Shown piece by piece: positions 26,287 through 34,274 of a DNA stretch of 64,000 bases (position 1 is its first letter; each line of letters begins with the position of its first letter). The DNA is from Microtetraspora glauca. Its GTDB lineage: Bacteria > Actinomycetota > Actinomycetes > Streptomycetales > Streptomycetaceae. Location of the stretch: assembly GCA_000721275.1 (NCBI GenBank), contig JOFO01000016.1, forward strand, positions 1 through 64,000, given 5' to 3'. The translations under genes and the position numbers were made by a program. Below the pieces are notes generated by a model. The model was not told where the DNA came from. It saw only the letters and a program-made list of their open reading frames with translations, and made no database searches.

Positions 26287-27198
26287 CTACTCCTCCAGCC
26301 GCTCGGCCAGCAGCCGGGCCAGATTCTGCGCCCTGTCCTGCAGTTCCTTGCTGTCCGGGGGCGTCGCGGCGCCGGTCGTGCGCTGGCGGTACTCGACGGT
26401 GACGATGACGTTCGATGTGCGGAACACCACGCTCACGACCCGCTGGTGACCGTTGCCGCCGGCCTTTCCGAGGGTGTCGTCGACGAACGCGGTGTCGCCG
26501 AGGCCGCCCAGCGTGCGGGACTCCAGACCGGTCGTCGCGGGGGCGGACGGGGTGTCCGCCGCGGGCGGTGTCGCGCCGGAGGGGGCGGAACCCGTGGGGC
26601 CGGCGGGGGTGCCGCTCGCGGAGGTGGTGGCGGGCGGCGGGGTGGTCGGCGGGGTGGTCGGCGTGGCGGTGGCGGTCGGGGCGGTGGCCGTCGGGGGCGT
26701 CGTCGGCGGGGGCGTGGTCGGTACGGCGATCCCGGCCGCGAGCTGCTTGCGGGCGTAGACGTCCTGGGCCCGCGCGGCGTCGCTCACCGTCGGGTCGTAC
26801 GAGACCACCCGCTCCACGTCGAGCACCAGCCGGTGGGCGCCGCCGTCCTCGGTGTCCGCGTTCCAGGTGCAGCCGACGCGCCGGTCGGTGTCGTACGTGA
26901 CGGCGGCGGTGCCGCGGAGGGCCTTGGCGCGGTCGGCGTCGGGCAGCGCGGCGGTCCCGGGCAGCAGCTCGCGCAGCGTGGGCTGGGGGACGGCGCCGCA
27001 CGGCTCGAACAGGGTGCGGTAGCGGCCGGGCGGGGCGACGGGCGCGGCGGCGGCGCCGGCCTTCGCGTCGAGGGTGACGTCCTCGGTCGGTCCGGCGGCC
27101 GAGCAGCCGGTCAGCGCGCCGAGCGCGGCGGCGAGACCGGCGCCGAGGCCGAGGAGGGTGCCAGGGGCGCGGCCGGTTGAGTACCTCTTTCGCTGCAC
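26287..27198 (-). CDS. DUF3558 domain-containing lipoprotein, second copy
   Basis: A 303-residue lipoprotein with lipobox LTGC (about Cys31) after a basic N terminus MQRKRYS. Domain landmarks are EPCGAV near residue 65 and GCTWNAD near 108, the same cysteine pair as in its neighbour. A Pro/Thr/Ala-rich insertion of about 90 residues (170-255) splits the domain before VVSVVFRTSNVIVTVEYRQ. The GTG at 27198 is chosen because GGGAG precedes it and the signal peptide starts there. The next gene, rtcB, is divergent. Confidence 0.82.
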   Translation of the reverse strand: MQRKRYSTGRAPGTLLGLGAGLAAALGALTGCSAAGPTEDVTLDAKAGAAAAPVAPPGRYRTLFEPCGAVPQPTLRELLPGTAALPDADRAKALRGTAAVTYDTDRRVGCTWNADTEDGGAHRLVLDVERVVSYDPTVSDAARAQDVYARKQLAAGIAVPTTPPPTTPPTATAPTATATPTTPPTTPPPATTSASGTPAGPTGSAPSGATPPAADTPSAPATTGLESRTLGGLGDTAFVDDTLGKAGGNGHQRVVSVVFRTSNVIVTVEYRQRTTGAATPPDSKELQDRAQNLARLLAERLEE

Positions 27199-27372
27199 CG
27201 TCCCAGGCTCCCTTCTCCCGAAGTCTTTCCCGAAAACCCTTTGCCGCCCTGCGGAGGCGGGTGGACACAATGTCTATCGCACGCGCTGCCGTTGATGCCG
27301 GTCCGCCGTCACCTGTACGGGCTTTGGCTCCGGTTTTTGCGTTATCGGACTTTTCGGGGGAATCGAGGAAGT

Positions 27373-28566
27373 ATGTCGTACGTAGAGGTACCGGGTGCGC
27401 AGGTGCCCATCCGGATGTGGGCCGATCCTTCCACGGTGGAGGGCGGCGCGATGCAGCAGCTCCGGAATGTGGCGACGCTGCCGTGGATCAAGGGCCTCGC
27501 GGTCATGCCGGACGTGCATTACGGCAAGGGCGCGACGGTCGGCTCGGTCATCGCCATGAAGGACGCGGTCTGTCCGGCGGCGGTCGGCGTGGACATCGGC
27601 TGCGGCATGTCCGCGGTGAAGACCTCCTTGACCGCGAACGACCTTCCGGGCGACCTCTCCCGCCTCCGCTCCCGGATCGAGCAGGCGATCCCGGTGGGCC
27701 GCGGCATGCACCGGGAGGAAGTGGACCCGAAGCGCCTGTTCCAGTTCCCGAGCTCGGGCTGGGACGACTTCTGGTCCCGCTTCGACGGGGTGGCGGACGC
27801 GGTGAAGTTCCGCCGTGACCGGGCCGCGCTCCAGATGGGCACGCTCGGCTCGGGCAACCACTTCGTGGAGGTCTGCGTCGACACGTCGGGCGCGGTGTGG
27901 CTCATGCTGCACTCGGGTTCCCGGAACATCGGGAAGGAGCTCGCCGAGCATCACATCGGCGTGGCCCAGAAGCTCCCGCACAACCAGGGGATCATCGACC
28001 GCGACCTCGCGGTCTTCGTCTCCGAGACCCCGCAGATGGCGGCGTACCGGCACGACCTCTTCTGGGCGCAGGAGTACGCGAAGTACAACCGCGCGATCAT
28101 GATGGCGCTCTTCCAGGAGGTCGTGCGCAAGGAGTTCCGGAAGGCGAAGGTGACCTTCGAACCGGTGATCTCCTGCCACCACAACTACGTGGCGGAGGAG
28201 CGGTACGAGGGGATGGACCTGCTCGTGACCCGCAAGGGCGCGATCCGGGCCGGCTCCGGGGAGTTCGGCATCATCCCGGGCTCGATGGGCACCGGCTCGT
28301 ACATCGTGAAGGGCCTGGGGAACGAGGCGTCGTTCAACTCGGCCTCGCACGGCGCGGGCCGGAAGATGAGCCGCAGCGCGGCGAAGCGGCGCTTCTCGAC
28401 GCGGGACCTGGAGGAGCAGACGCGGGGCGTGGAGTGCCGGAAGGACTCCGGCGTCGTGGACGAGATCCCGGGCGCGTACAAGCCGATCGAGAAGGTCATC
28501 GAGCAGCAGACCGACCTCGTGGAGGTCGTCGCCAAGCTCAAGCAGGTCATCTGCGTGAAGGGCTGA
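27373..28566 (+). CDS. rtcB: RtcB family RNA-splicing ligase
   Basis: A 397-residue RNA ligase that joins 2',3'-cyclic phosphate or 3'-phosphate ends to 5'-OH ends using GTP and Mn2+. The first metal site is GVDIGCGMSA (Asp74, Cys77), and LGSGNHFVEV holds further ligands. SCHHNYV and SHGAGRKMSR contain the histidine that is guanylylated in the family. The ATG at 27373 has GAGGAAG upstream, and an earlier in-frame opening is rejected. No archease, RtcA or RtcR gene is nearby, so the RNA substrate (a damaged tRNA or rRNA is most likely) is not indicated by context. Confidence 0.93.
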   Translation: MSYVEVPGAQVPIRMWADPSTVEGGAMQQLRNVATLPWIKGLAVMPDVHYGKGATVGSVIAMKDAVCPAAVGVDIGCGMSAVKTSLTANDLPGDLSRLRSRIEQAIPVGRGMHREEVDPKRLFQFPSSGWDDFWSRFDGVADAVKFRRDRAALQMGTLGSGNHFVEVCVDTSGAVWLMLHSGSRNIGKELAEHHIGVAQKLPHNQGIIDRDLAVFVSETPQMAAYRHDLFWAQEYAKYNRAIMMALFQEVVRKEFRKAKVTFEPVISCHHNYVAEERYEGMDLLVTRKGAIRAGSGEFGIIPGSMGTGSYIVKGLGNEASFNSASHGAGRKMSRSAAKRRFSTRDLEEQTRGVECRKDSGVVDEIPGAYKPIEKVIEQQTDLVEVVAKLKQVICVKG

Positions 28567-28599
28567 ACGGCTCCCTGAGGCTGAGGGGGCTGGCGGCTC

Positions 28600-28648
28600 G
28601 GCGGGAGGGGTCCGGTGCACGGCACCGGGCCCCTCCCGCCGTCGTTTT
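28600..28648 (+). terminator. Intrinsic terminator after rtcB
   Basis: 19-bp arms (28600-28618 and 28622-28640) with one mismatched position are followed by GTCGTTTTCGTTT. It also faces the end of the convergent SDR gene. Confidence 0.85.
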
Positions 28649-28678
28649 CGTTTCCGCGGTCTCTCGTCGGCTACGGAA

Positions 28679-28728
28679 CGGCTGCGGCTGCGGCTGCGGT
28701 TACGGCTAGGGCTTCGGCTGCGGCTCGC
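28679..28728. repeat. CGGCTG-type hexamer repeats at the 3' end of the SDR gene
   Basis: Imperfect hexamers related to CGGCTG (CGGCTG, CGGCTG, CGGCTG, CGGTTA, CGGCTA and so on) span the stop codon of the SDR gene and its downstream flank. They are probably replication-slippage products. Confidence 0.6.
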
Positions 28729-29473
28729 GGTGGAGCTTGGTGTTGGACGCCTGGGCCCGGGGGCGGACGACCAGGAGGTCGATGTTGACGTGCGGGGGGC
28801 GGGTGCAGGCCCAGGTGATGGTGTCGGCGACGTCGTCGGCGGTGAGGGGTTCGGCCACGCCCGCGTAGACGGCGGCGGCGCGCTCGGTGTCGCCGTGGAA
28901 GCGGGTGGTGGCGAACTCCTCGGTCTTCACCAGGCCGGGGGCGATCTCGATGACGCGGACCGGGGTGCCGACGATCTCCAGGCGCAGGGTCTCCGCGAGG
29001 ACGCGGGCGCCGTTCTTGGCGGCGACGTAACCGGCGCCGCCCTCGTAGGTGCCGTGACCGGCGGTGGAGGAGAGGACGACGACGGTGCCGTCGCCGCTCG
29101 CGGTGAGCGCGGGCAGCAGGGCCTGGGTCATGTGGAGGGTGCCGAGGACGTTGACGTCGTACATGCGGCGCCATTCCTCGGGGTCGGCGGTGGCGACGGG
29201 GTCGAGGCCGAGGGCGCCGCCGGCGTTGTTGACGAGGACGGCGAGGGTGCGGAAGGCGGTGGCGAACTCGTCGACGGCGGCGCGGTCGGTGACGTCGAGG
29301 GCGTAGGCGGTGGCCTGGTGGCCCGCCTCGTTGATCTCGGCGGCGAGGGCCTCGATGCGGTCCTTGCGCCGGGCGGTGAGGACCACGCGGTAGCCGGCGG
29401 CGGCCAGCTGCCGGGCCGTGGCGGCGCCGATGCCGCTGCTCGCTCCGGTGATGACGGCGATGGGGGCGGACAT
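28706..29473 (-). CDS. Short-chain dehydrogenase/reductase
   Basis: A 255-residue classical SDR oxidoreductase. TGASSGIG (residues 9-16) binds NADP(H), NNAGG follows near 84, the catalytic Ser is in VVLSSTAG, and YVAAK supplies Tyr and Lys. LTARRKDR after strand 2 has the basic residues that favour NADPH. The C terminus is encoded by the hexamer repeat. GAGGAG lies ahead of the ATG at 29473. The substrate is unknown, and the enzyme resembles the YdfG/serine-dehydrogenase-like group. Confidence 0.88.
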   Translation of the reverse strand: MSAPIAVITGASSGIGAATARQLAAAGYRVVLTARRKDRIEALAAEINEAGHQATAYALDVTDRAAVDEFATAFRTLAVLVNNAGGALGLDPVATADPEEWRRMYDVNVLGTLHMTQALLPALTASGDGTVVVLSSTAGHGTYEGGAGYVAAKNGARVLAETLRLEIVGTPVRVIEIAPGLVKTEEFATTRFHGDTERAAAVYAGVAEPLTADDVADTITWACTRPPHVNIDLLVVRPRAQASNTKLHREPQPKP

Positions 29474-29602
29474 GGCGGAGGCTCCTCGCACAGGTGGACG
29501 GTCGTGGTGGTGGCCAGGATAGGCGGCGGCGCGGGAGCGGCAGGGGACACGCGGGCTGACGGATTGTCAGAATATGGGATGGTCTGCGGTTATTTTTGGC
29601 TC

Positions 29603-30232
29603 ATGCGTGTGATCTCTCAGGGTGTGCTCGGGGCGGCCCTCGCGGCGCTCGTGGTGCTGGGTGCCGGGACGACCGCCGGCGCGGCCGGGGGCGCGGTCGG
29701 GGGCGCGGAAAGCCGCGCGGACGGTGGCGTCGCCGGCGGTGCGGCGGCCGGCGGTGTGGTCGGTGACGTGGCAGGTGACGTGGCCGACGGTGTGGTCGGT
29801 GGTGTGGTCGACGGGGCTGGGGGTGAGGCGGTCGGCGAGGTGGTCGGGGCCGAGGCGGATCTGGCCCACCACGGGCATGTGTCCCTGTGGGAGGGGCGGG
29901 TCGGGGTGTGGCTGGTGACGGAGAACCACGGTCCGTCCGACGTCGTGGACGCCACCGTCCGGCTGGCCTTCTCCGCGCCCATGGCGGGCGGCCAGGAGCT
30001 GCCGCCGGGCTGTCTGTGGAGCGGTTCCCGGGTGGTGTCGTGCCGGACGGGCGCGCTGCCGGACGGGGGCGCGGCCGGTGAGCTGGCGCTGGATCTGCGG
30101 GCGGCGGGCCGGCCGCAGGAGCTGACGGTGGAGGTGAGCACGGCCTGGCGGGCCGGCGGCGTCGACCGGAACTCGCTCAACGACCGGCACCGGGTGCTGG
30201 TGCTCGCGACCGGGGACCCGTACGTGTTCTGA
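29603..30232 (+). CDS. Secreted Gly/Val-rich low-complexity protein
   Basis: A 209-residue protein with an N-terminal signal peptide (ISQGVLGAALAALVVLGAG, AxA cleavage near TAGAAG). Residues 27-85 are almost only Gly, Val, Ala and Asp, in imperfect repeats such as GGVVGDVAGDVADGVVGGVV. The C-terminal domain of about 115 residues has the look of a beta-sandwich of the DUF11/CARDB kind (WLVTENHGPSDVVDATVRL) with two cysteines. The role is unknown, and exposure at the cell surface is inferred. The ATG at 29603 is chosen for the signal peptide. An apparent longer frame upstream is only an open shadow of the SDR gene. Confidence 0.7.
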   Translation: MRVISQGVLGAALAALVVLGAGTTAGAAGGAVGGAESRADGGVAGGAAAGGVVGDVAGDVADGVVGGVVDGAGGEAVGEVVGAEADLAHHGHVSLWEGRVGVWLVTENHGPSDVVDATVRLAFSAPMAGGQELPPGCLWSGSRVVSCRTGALPDGGAAGELALDLRAAGRPQELTVEVSTAWRAGGVDRNSLNDRHRVLVLATGDPYVF

Positions 30233-30257
30233 GGGTCGGCCGGGGTGGCCGGCGCGG

Positions 30258-31721
30258 TCATCGGTCGGTCCAGAGCACGTAGCCGTCGGGGCGGACGAGG
30301 GCCGTGGTGCGGCGGGCGGGGTCCTGCCAGGTGGCCCGGACGACGCGGGCCGCGGTGGTCGGGGCGAGCGGCGGCAGGCCCGGGGTGGCGCCCTCGGGGG
30401 CGATGAGGACGAACTCGCCCGCGCGCAGCAGGGCGTGGAGGCGGCCCTCGCGGAGCGGGACGTCGGGGGCGCGGCGGCCGGAGGTGCGTCCGCCGCCGGG
30501 TGCGGGGGCGTAGGCGATGCCGAGGCCGCTGATCATGTTCATGGCCTTGGCGGCGGCGGGCCGGGCGACGTCGAGCGCGGTGGCGGCGACGGCGCGCAGG
30601 GCACGCGTGGCGGGCGTGTGGGCCATCGCGAGGCGGACGAGGGCGCCGCTGCTGCGCAGGACCATGGCGCCGACGGGGTGGCGCTCGGCGTGGTAGCTGT
30701 CGAGCAGGGCCTCGGGGTCGGGGGCCTCGCCGCGGTGGACAGCGATGAGCTTCCAGGAGAGGTTGGCGGCGTCCTGGAGGCCGGTGTTCATGCCCTGGCC
30801 GCCGGCGGGGGAGTGGACGTGGGCGGCGTCGCCGGCGAGGAAGACCCGGCCGACGCGATAGGCGGGGACCTGGCGCTCGTCGCTGTGGAAGCGGGAGATC
30901 CAGCGGGCGTCGTGCATGCCGTGGTCGGTGCCGAGGGCGCGGCGGGCGAGGGCGCGGACCTCGTCGAGGTCGGCGGGCTCGCTGTCGGGGACCTGGCGGG
31001 TGCGGTCCCAGCCCATGACGCGGTACCAGCCGTCGCCGAAGGGGGCGATGAAGGCGAAGGTCTCGCCGTTGCCGTTGACCGTGAGGGATTCGGCGGGCTC
31101 GTCGGTGAGGCGGACGTCGGCGAGGACGATCGAGCGGATGACGCTGGTGCCGGGGAAGGGGAGGCCGAGGGTGCTGCGGACGGTGCTGCGGTGGCCGTCG
31201 GTGCCGACGAGGTGGCGGGCGCGGAGGGTGAGGCGGGTGCCGCCGGGGCCGGTGAGTTCGGCGGTGACGCCGTCGGCGTCCTGGCGGAGGGCGTCCAGGG
31301 CGGTCTCGTGGCGGAAGGTGACGCCGGCGTCGGCGGCGCGCTTCTCCAGGAGGTTCTCCACCTCGTACTGGGGAGTGATGAGGACGTGGTCGAAGTGGGA
31401 GGGGAGCCGGCCGAGGTCGAGGGTGGCGCGGCCGAAGAGCCGCATGCGGGTGAGCGGAGTGCCGGTGGCCTCCAGGGCGTCGGCGAGGCCGCGGGTGTCG
31501 AGCAGTTCGAGGGTGCGGGCGTGCACGCCGAAGGCGCGGGTGAGGTTGGAGCGGCCGGCGGCGCGGCGCTCGACGAGGGTGACGGCGAGGCCGGCGGCGG
31601 CGAGGTCGCCGGCGAGGAGGAGTCCGGTGGGTCCGGCGCCGACGACGATGACGTCGGTGTCGACGGCGGCGGGGTCGGCGGGCTGGTCGGCTTCGTGGGT
31701 GCGGTGTCCGGTGGTGCTCAT
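30258..31721 (-). CDS. FAD-dependent aromatic monooxygenase (class A)
   Basis: A 487-residue flavoprotein hydroxylase of the PHBH/PgaE type. VIVVGAGPTGLLLAGDLAAA is the FAD-binding Rossmann motif, GTDGHRSTVR is the DG motif that also contacts NADPH, and GDAAHVHSPAGGQGMN is the GD motif. A C-terminal thioredoxin-like part (about 390-487) resembles that of polyketide hydroxylases and rifampicin monooxygenase. It probably hydroxylates an aromatic compound, either for degradation or for antibiotic inactivation (inference). GGAGG lies 6 nt before the ATG. The adjacent divergent TetR gene and shared operators suggest induction by the substrate. Confidence 0.87.
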   Translation of the reverse strand: MSTTGHRTHEADQPADPAAVDTDVIVVGAGPTGLLLAGDLAAAGLAVTLVERRAAGRSNLTRAFGVHARTLELLDTRGLADALEATGTPLTRMRLFGRATLDLGRLPSHFDHVLITPQYEVENLLEKRAADAGVTFRHETALDALRQDADGVTAELTGPGGTRLTLRARHLVGTDGHRSTVRSTLGLPFPGTSVIRSIVLADVRLTDEPAESLTVNGNGETFAFIAPFGDGWYRVMGWDRTRQVPDSEPADLDEVRALARRALGTDHGMHDARWISRFHSDERQVPAYRVGRVFLAGDAAHVHSPAGGQGMNTGLQDAANLSWKLIAVHRGEAPDPEALLDSYHAERHPVGAMVLRSSGALVRLAMAHTPATRALRAVAATALDVARPAAAKAMNMISGLGIAYAPAPGGGRTSGRRAPDVPLREGRLHALLRAGEFVLIAPEGATPGLPPLAPTTAARVVRATWQDPARRTTALVRPDGYVLWTDR

Positions 31722-31737
31722 GGCTGGCCTCCGATCG

Positions 31738-31770
31738 GTCAACGCTTGTTGGCCTACGCTTGTTGGCAAC
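31738..31770. promoter_or_regulatory. Putative TetR operators near the monooxygenase promoter
   Basis: GTCAACGCTTGTTGGC (31738-31753) has the same GTCAAC-N4-TTGGC pattern as the site at 31793. A second overlapping copy, CTTGTTGGCAAC, lies at 31759-31770. Repeated half-sites between divergent regulator and target genes are typical operators. Confidence 0.55.
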
Positions 31771-31792
31771 GGTAGGCCCCTGCGACATGCCT

Positions 31793-31808
31793 GTCAACAC
31801 CTGTTGGC
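31793..31808. promoter_or_regulatory. Putative TetR operator next to the regulator's -10
   Basis: GTCAACACCTGTTGGC is an imperfect dyad matching the copy at 31738. It ends one base before TACAGT (31810-31815), so binding would block the regulator's own promoter. Confidence 0.55.
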
Positions 31809-31809
31809 A

Positions 31810-31815
31810 TACAGT
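31810..31815 (+). promoter_or_regulatory. -10 element of a leaderless promoter for the tetR-family gene
   Basis: TACAGT ends 7 nt before the ATG at 31823. Confidence 0.5.
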
Positions 31816-31822
31816 TGTGGGC

Positions 31823-32383
31823 ATGACGACCACACGCCGCTCCGACGCCACCCGGGCCGCGATCCTGGAGGCCGCCCGCGAGCGCTTCGCCGCTGACGGG
31901 TACGAGCGCGCCACGATCCGGGCCATCGCCCGCGACGCCGGGATCGACCCCTCGATGGTCATGCGCTACTACGGCAACAAGGAAAAGCTGTTCGCCGCCG
32001 CCTCCGAGATCGACCTGGCCCTCCCCCCGCTGGGCGCGCTGCCCTCGCAGCACATCGGAGCCGTCCTGGTGAACCACTTCCTCGACCGCTGGGACCGGGA
32101 CGACGTGCTCACCGGCCTGCTCCGGGTCGGCGTCACCAACGAGGCCGGCGCGGCCCGCATGCGGGCCATCTTCGGGGCGCAGCTCGGCCCCGTCACCCTC
32201 GGCGTCTGCCCGAAGCCCGAGGAGGCCCCGGCCCGGGCCGCGCTCGTCGCCTCCCAGATCCTCGGCCTGGCGCTCGCCCGCTACGTGCTGCACCTGCCGC
32301 CGGCGTCCGAGATGAGCCGGGAGGAACTGGTGGCCTGGGTGGCGCCGACCGTCCAGCGGTACCTCACCGCCGAGCACCCCTGA
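31823..32383 (+). CDS. TetR/AcrR family regulator
   Basis: A 186-residue repressor. The N-terminal HTH reads ATRAAILEAARERFAADGYERAT, with the recognition helix in PSMVMRYYGNKEKLF. The C-terminal part is a ligand-binding helical domain. It is divergent from the monooxygenase gene, with 101 nt between the starts and repeated operator-like half-sites in the gap, so it most likely represses both. A longer in-frame opening from 31760 would run through those operators and is rejected in favour of the ATG at 31823. Confidence 0.88.
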   Translation: MTTTRRSDATRAAILEAARERFAADGYERATIRAIARDAGIDPSMVMRYYGNKEKLFAAASEIDLALPPLGALPSQHIGAVLVNHFLDRWDRDDVLTGLLRVGVTNEAGAARMRAIFGAQLGPVTLGVCPKPEEAPARAALVASQILGLALARYVLHLPPASEMSREELVAWVAPTVQRYLTAEHP

Positions 32384-32461
32384 CCCGGGCGCGGGGGAGT
32401 GACGGCGCGGCGGTGTCACGGGGGCCGCGGCGTTACGGGACCGCGGCATCACGGTGCGGCG

Positions 32462-33196
32462 TTACGGGGCGGCGGCGCCGAACTCGCGGACCGCCTCGTC
32501 GACGATCGCCTCCAGGCGGGCGTGGTGCGCGCCCCGCCAGTAGACCCGGTCGCACTCCTGGCACCGCGCGAAGACGTCGTACGTCTTCTCCGTGCCGCGC
32601 TCCAGGCGCTCGCGCACCTCTTCCTTGCCGGTGTCCGTCAGCAGGCCGTTGCAGGCGGTGCAGCGGGTCCACGGCGCCAGCGGCGGCGCGAACCGCTCCA
32701 GGACGTCGCGGAGCTGGTCGTCGGGCCGGTCGCTGTAGACGTACGCCCCCGCCCACAGCTCGCGGCGGCGCAGCAGCCCCCGGTCGCGGGAGAGCATGAC
32801 CCGCCGCTCCCGGGCGGACAGCGCGGCGAGCGCCGGGTCGCCGATGTCCTCGTTCTCGTACGCGGCGTCCACGCCCAGCAGCCGGAGCCGCCGGGCCAGC
32901 GTGCCCAGGTGCACGTCGAGCAGGAACCGGAGGGGCGCGCCGGGCACCGGCTGCGGCCGGGCGACGCCCTCGACCTCGACGGTCTCGCCGGCCGCCGGCA
33001 CGTGCGCGGGCGGCACCGGGCGGCCGTCGACCAGGAGCCGGCCGGCCTCGGTGAGCGGCACGCCGAGGGACTCGACGACATGGCCGAGCGAGGAGACTCC
33101 GTCGGTGGTCACGGCGGTGCGTCCCGAGCGCCGCTCCGCGGCGACGAAGACGGCCAGGCCGGGGGCGAAACTGATCTGGATCTCCGGTCCGTTCAC
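32462..33196 (-). CDS. Mut7-C RNase domain protein with N-terminal ubiquitin-like domain
   Basis: A 244-residue protein. Residues about 1-85 form a ubiquitin/ThiS-like domain (ISFAPGLAVFVAAERR to EVEGVARPQ). Residues about 90-240 are Mut7-C, a PIN-like nuclease fold with FLLDVHLGTLARRLRLLG and SRDRGLLRR supplying acidic residues. It ends in a zinc-ribbon-like element with RCTACNG and RCQECDR. A nuclease role is inferred from the family, and the biological substrate is not known. The start is GTG. Confidence 0.86.
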   Translation of the reverse strand: MNGPEIQISFAPGLAVFVAAERRSGRTAVTTDGVSSLGHVVESLGVPLTEAGRLLVDGRPVPPAHVPAAGETVEVEGVARPQPVPGAPLRFLLDVHLGTLARRLRLLGVDAAYENEDIGDPALAALSARERRVMLSRDRGLLRRRELWAGAYVYSDRPDDQLRDVLERFAPPLAPWTRCTACNGLLTDTGKEEVRERLERGTEKTYDVFARCQECDRVYWRGAHHARLEAIVDEAVREFGAAAP

Positions 33197-33284
33197 GGGG
33201 ACAGGATCGCACCGGGGTGCGACGGCGGGCCAGGCATTTCCCGGCCGCGGGCCGTATTCCGGGGGAGCCCGCCCGCCCCCGGGT

Positions 33285-33290
33285 TACCGT
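33285..33290 (+). promoter_or_regulatory. -10 element of a leaderless promoter for the acetyltransferase gene
   Basis: TACCGT ends 6 nt before the ATG at 33297. No Shine-Dalgarno sequence is present. Confidence 0.55.
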
Positions 33291-33296
33291 CCCCGT

Positions 33297-33737
33297 ATGA
33301 AGATCATCGATCTGGAGCCCGGCGATCCCCGTCTGGAGAGCGATCTCCTCCCGGTCCTCGTCGAACTGCGACCGCACCTCACCCCGGCGCTCTTCCGGGA
33401 CGTGTACGCGCGCGGCCACGCGCAGGGCCTGCGCTTCTCGGCCGCCTACGGCGACGACGGCCGGTGCGTCGGCGCGGCCGGCTGGCGCCTCGTCTTCAAC
33501 ACCAGTTCGCTCAGCAAGCTGTACGTGGACGACCTGGTGACCGCCTCCGCCGTCCGGTCCACCGGCGTCGGCCACGCACTCCTCGCCCACCTGGAGGACC
33601 ACGCCCGCGCGGCCGGCTGCCACGAGCTCAACCTCGACTCCGGCACGCAGCGCACCGGCGCCCACCGCTTCTACCTGCGGGAACGATTCGACATCGCGGC
33701 CTTCCACTTCGTCCGGCCGCTCACCGGTCCGCAGTAG
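33297..33737 (+). CDS. GNAT family N-acetyltransferase
   Basis: A 146-residue acetyl-CoA-dependent transferase. Core motifs are LYVDDLVTASAVRSTGVGHALLAHLE (motif A with the RxxGxG/A acetyl-CoA loop appearing as RSTGVG) and ELNLDSGTQRTGAHRFYLRERF. The substrate is unknown, and small-molecule amines are likely. Its last 17 nt overlap the convergent acetyltransferase gene. Confidence 0.86.
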   Translation: MKIIDLEPGDPRLESDLLPVLVELRPHLTPALFRDVYARGHAQGLRFSAAYGDDGRCVGAAGWRLVFNTSSLSKLYVDDLVTASAVRSTGVGHALLAHLEDHARAAGCHELNLDSGTQRTGAHRFYLRERFDIAAFHFVRPLTGPQ

Positions 33738-34260
33738 AACCCAGGTCGAGCCGCCAGTCGTTGCAGCGCATCGGACGGCCCGGCGGGTACTCGAAGTCCT
33801 CCTCGCCGAGCAGTTCGAACCCGGCCTTGCGGCACACCGCGTTCGACGCCGCGTTCGCGACCGACGGGAAGGCGTGCAGGTGGCGGTGGAGGCCCGCGGC
33901 CCGGGCCTCCACCGCCACCGCGCGCGTGGCCAGCGTCGCGACGCCGCGCCCCTGGAAGCCCGGCAGGACCGCCCAGCCCGTCTCGTACACCGGCTCGCCG
34001 TGCGCCGTGCTCGTCCAGTAGCCGATGCTGCCCGCGACGCGCTCCTCCGGCAGCAGCACGATCCGGAACATGCGGCCCCGGCCGGTGGCGTCGGCGCTCA
34101 GGTCCACGTACCGCCGGTGCCGGCGGTCCAGCTGCTCCTCGGTCTCCGGGCCGCCGAGGTGCTCCATCAGCTCCGGCGCGTTCAGCGCGCGCAGCAGCCC
34201 GGCGTCCTCCTCGGACCAGGGTTCGAGGCGTACGGCGGTGGTCTCGCGCTGCTCGTCCAT
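33721..34260 (-). CDS. GNAT family N-acetyltransferase (RimJ/RimL-like)
   Basis: A 179-residue acetyltransferase with GWAVLPGFQGRGVATLATRAV as the acetyl-CoA motif and FPSVANAASNAVCRKAGFELLGEEDFEYP near the C terminus, as in the RimJ/RimL and ribosomal or small-molecule N-acetyltransferase group. It overlaps the convergent acetyltransferase gene by 17 nt. The ATG follows a TACGGT -10 placed in the 14-nt gap after the AraC-type gene, so it may be transcribed both from there and by read-through. Confidence 0.87.
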   Translation of the reverse strand: MDEQRETTAVRLEPWSEEDAGLLRALNAPELMEHLGGPETEEQLDRRHRRYVDLSADATGRGRMFRIVLLPEERVAGSIGYWTSTAHGEPVYETGWAVLPGFQGRGVATLATRAVAVEARAAGLHRHLHAFPSVANAASNAVCRKAGFELLGEEDFEYPPGRPMRCNDWRLDLGSTADR

Positions 34261-34266
34261 GCGGGC

Positions 34267-34272
34267 ACCGTA
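34267..34272 (-). promoter_or_regulatory. -10 element of a leaderless promoter for the RimJ-like gene
   Basis: On the minus strand TACGGT lies 6 nt before the ATG (34260) and 2 nt after the stop codon of the upstream AraC-type gene. Confidence 0.5.
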
Positions 34273-34274
34273 CG

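Noticed and set aside
28679..28728. CGGCTG repeats as a CRISPR or regulatory element
   Set aside because: They are too short and irregular, and are best explained as slippage at the end of a coding sequence.
28730..30232. 500-codon plus-strand frame reading into the secreted protein
   Set aside because: The first 291 codons are antisense to the SDR gene. The signal peptide shows that translation starts at 29,603.
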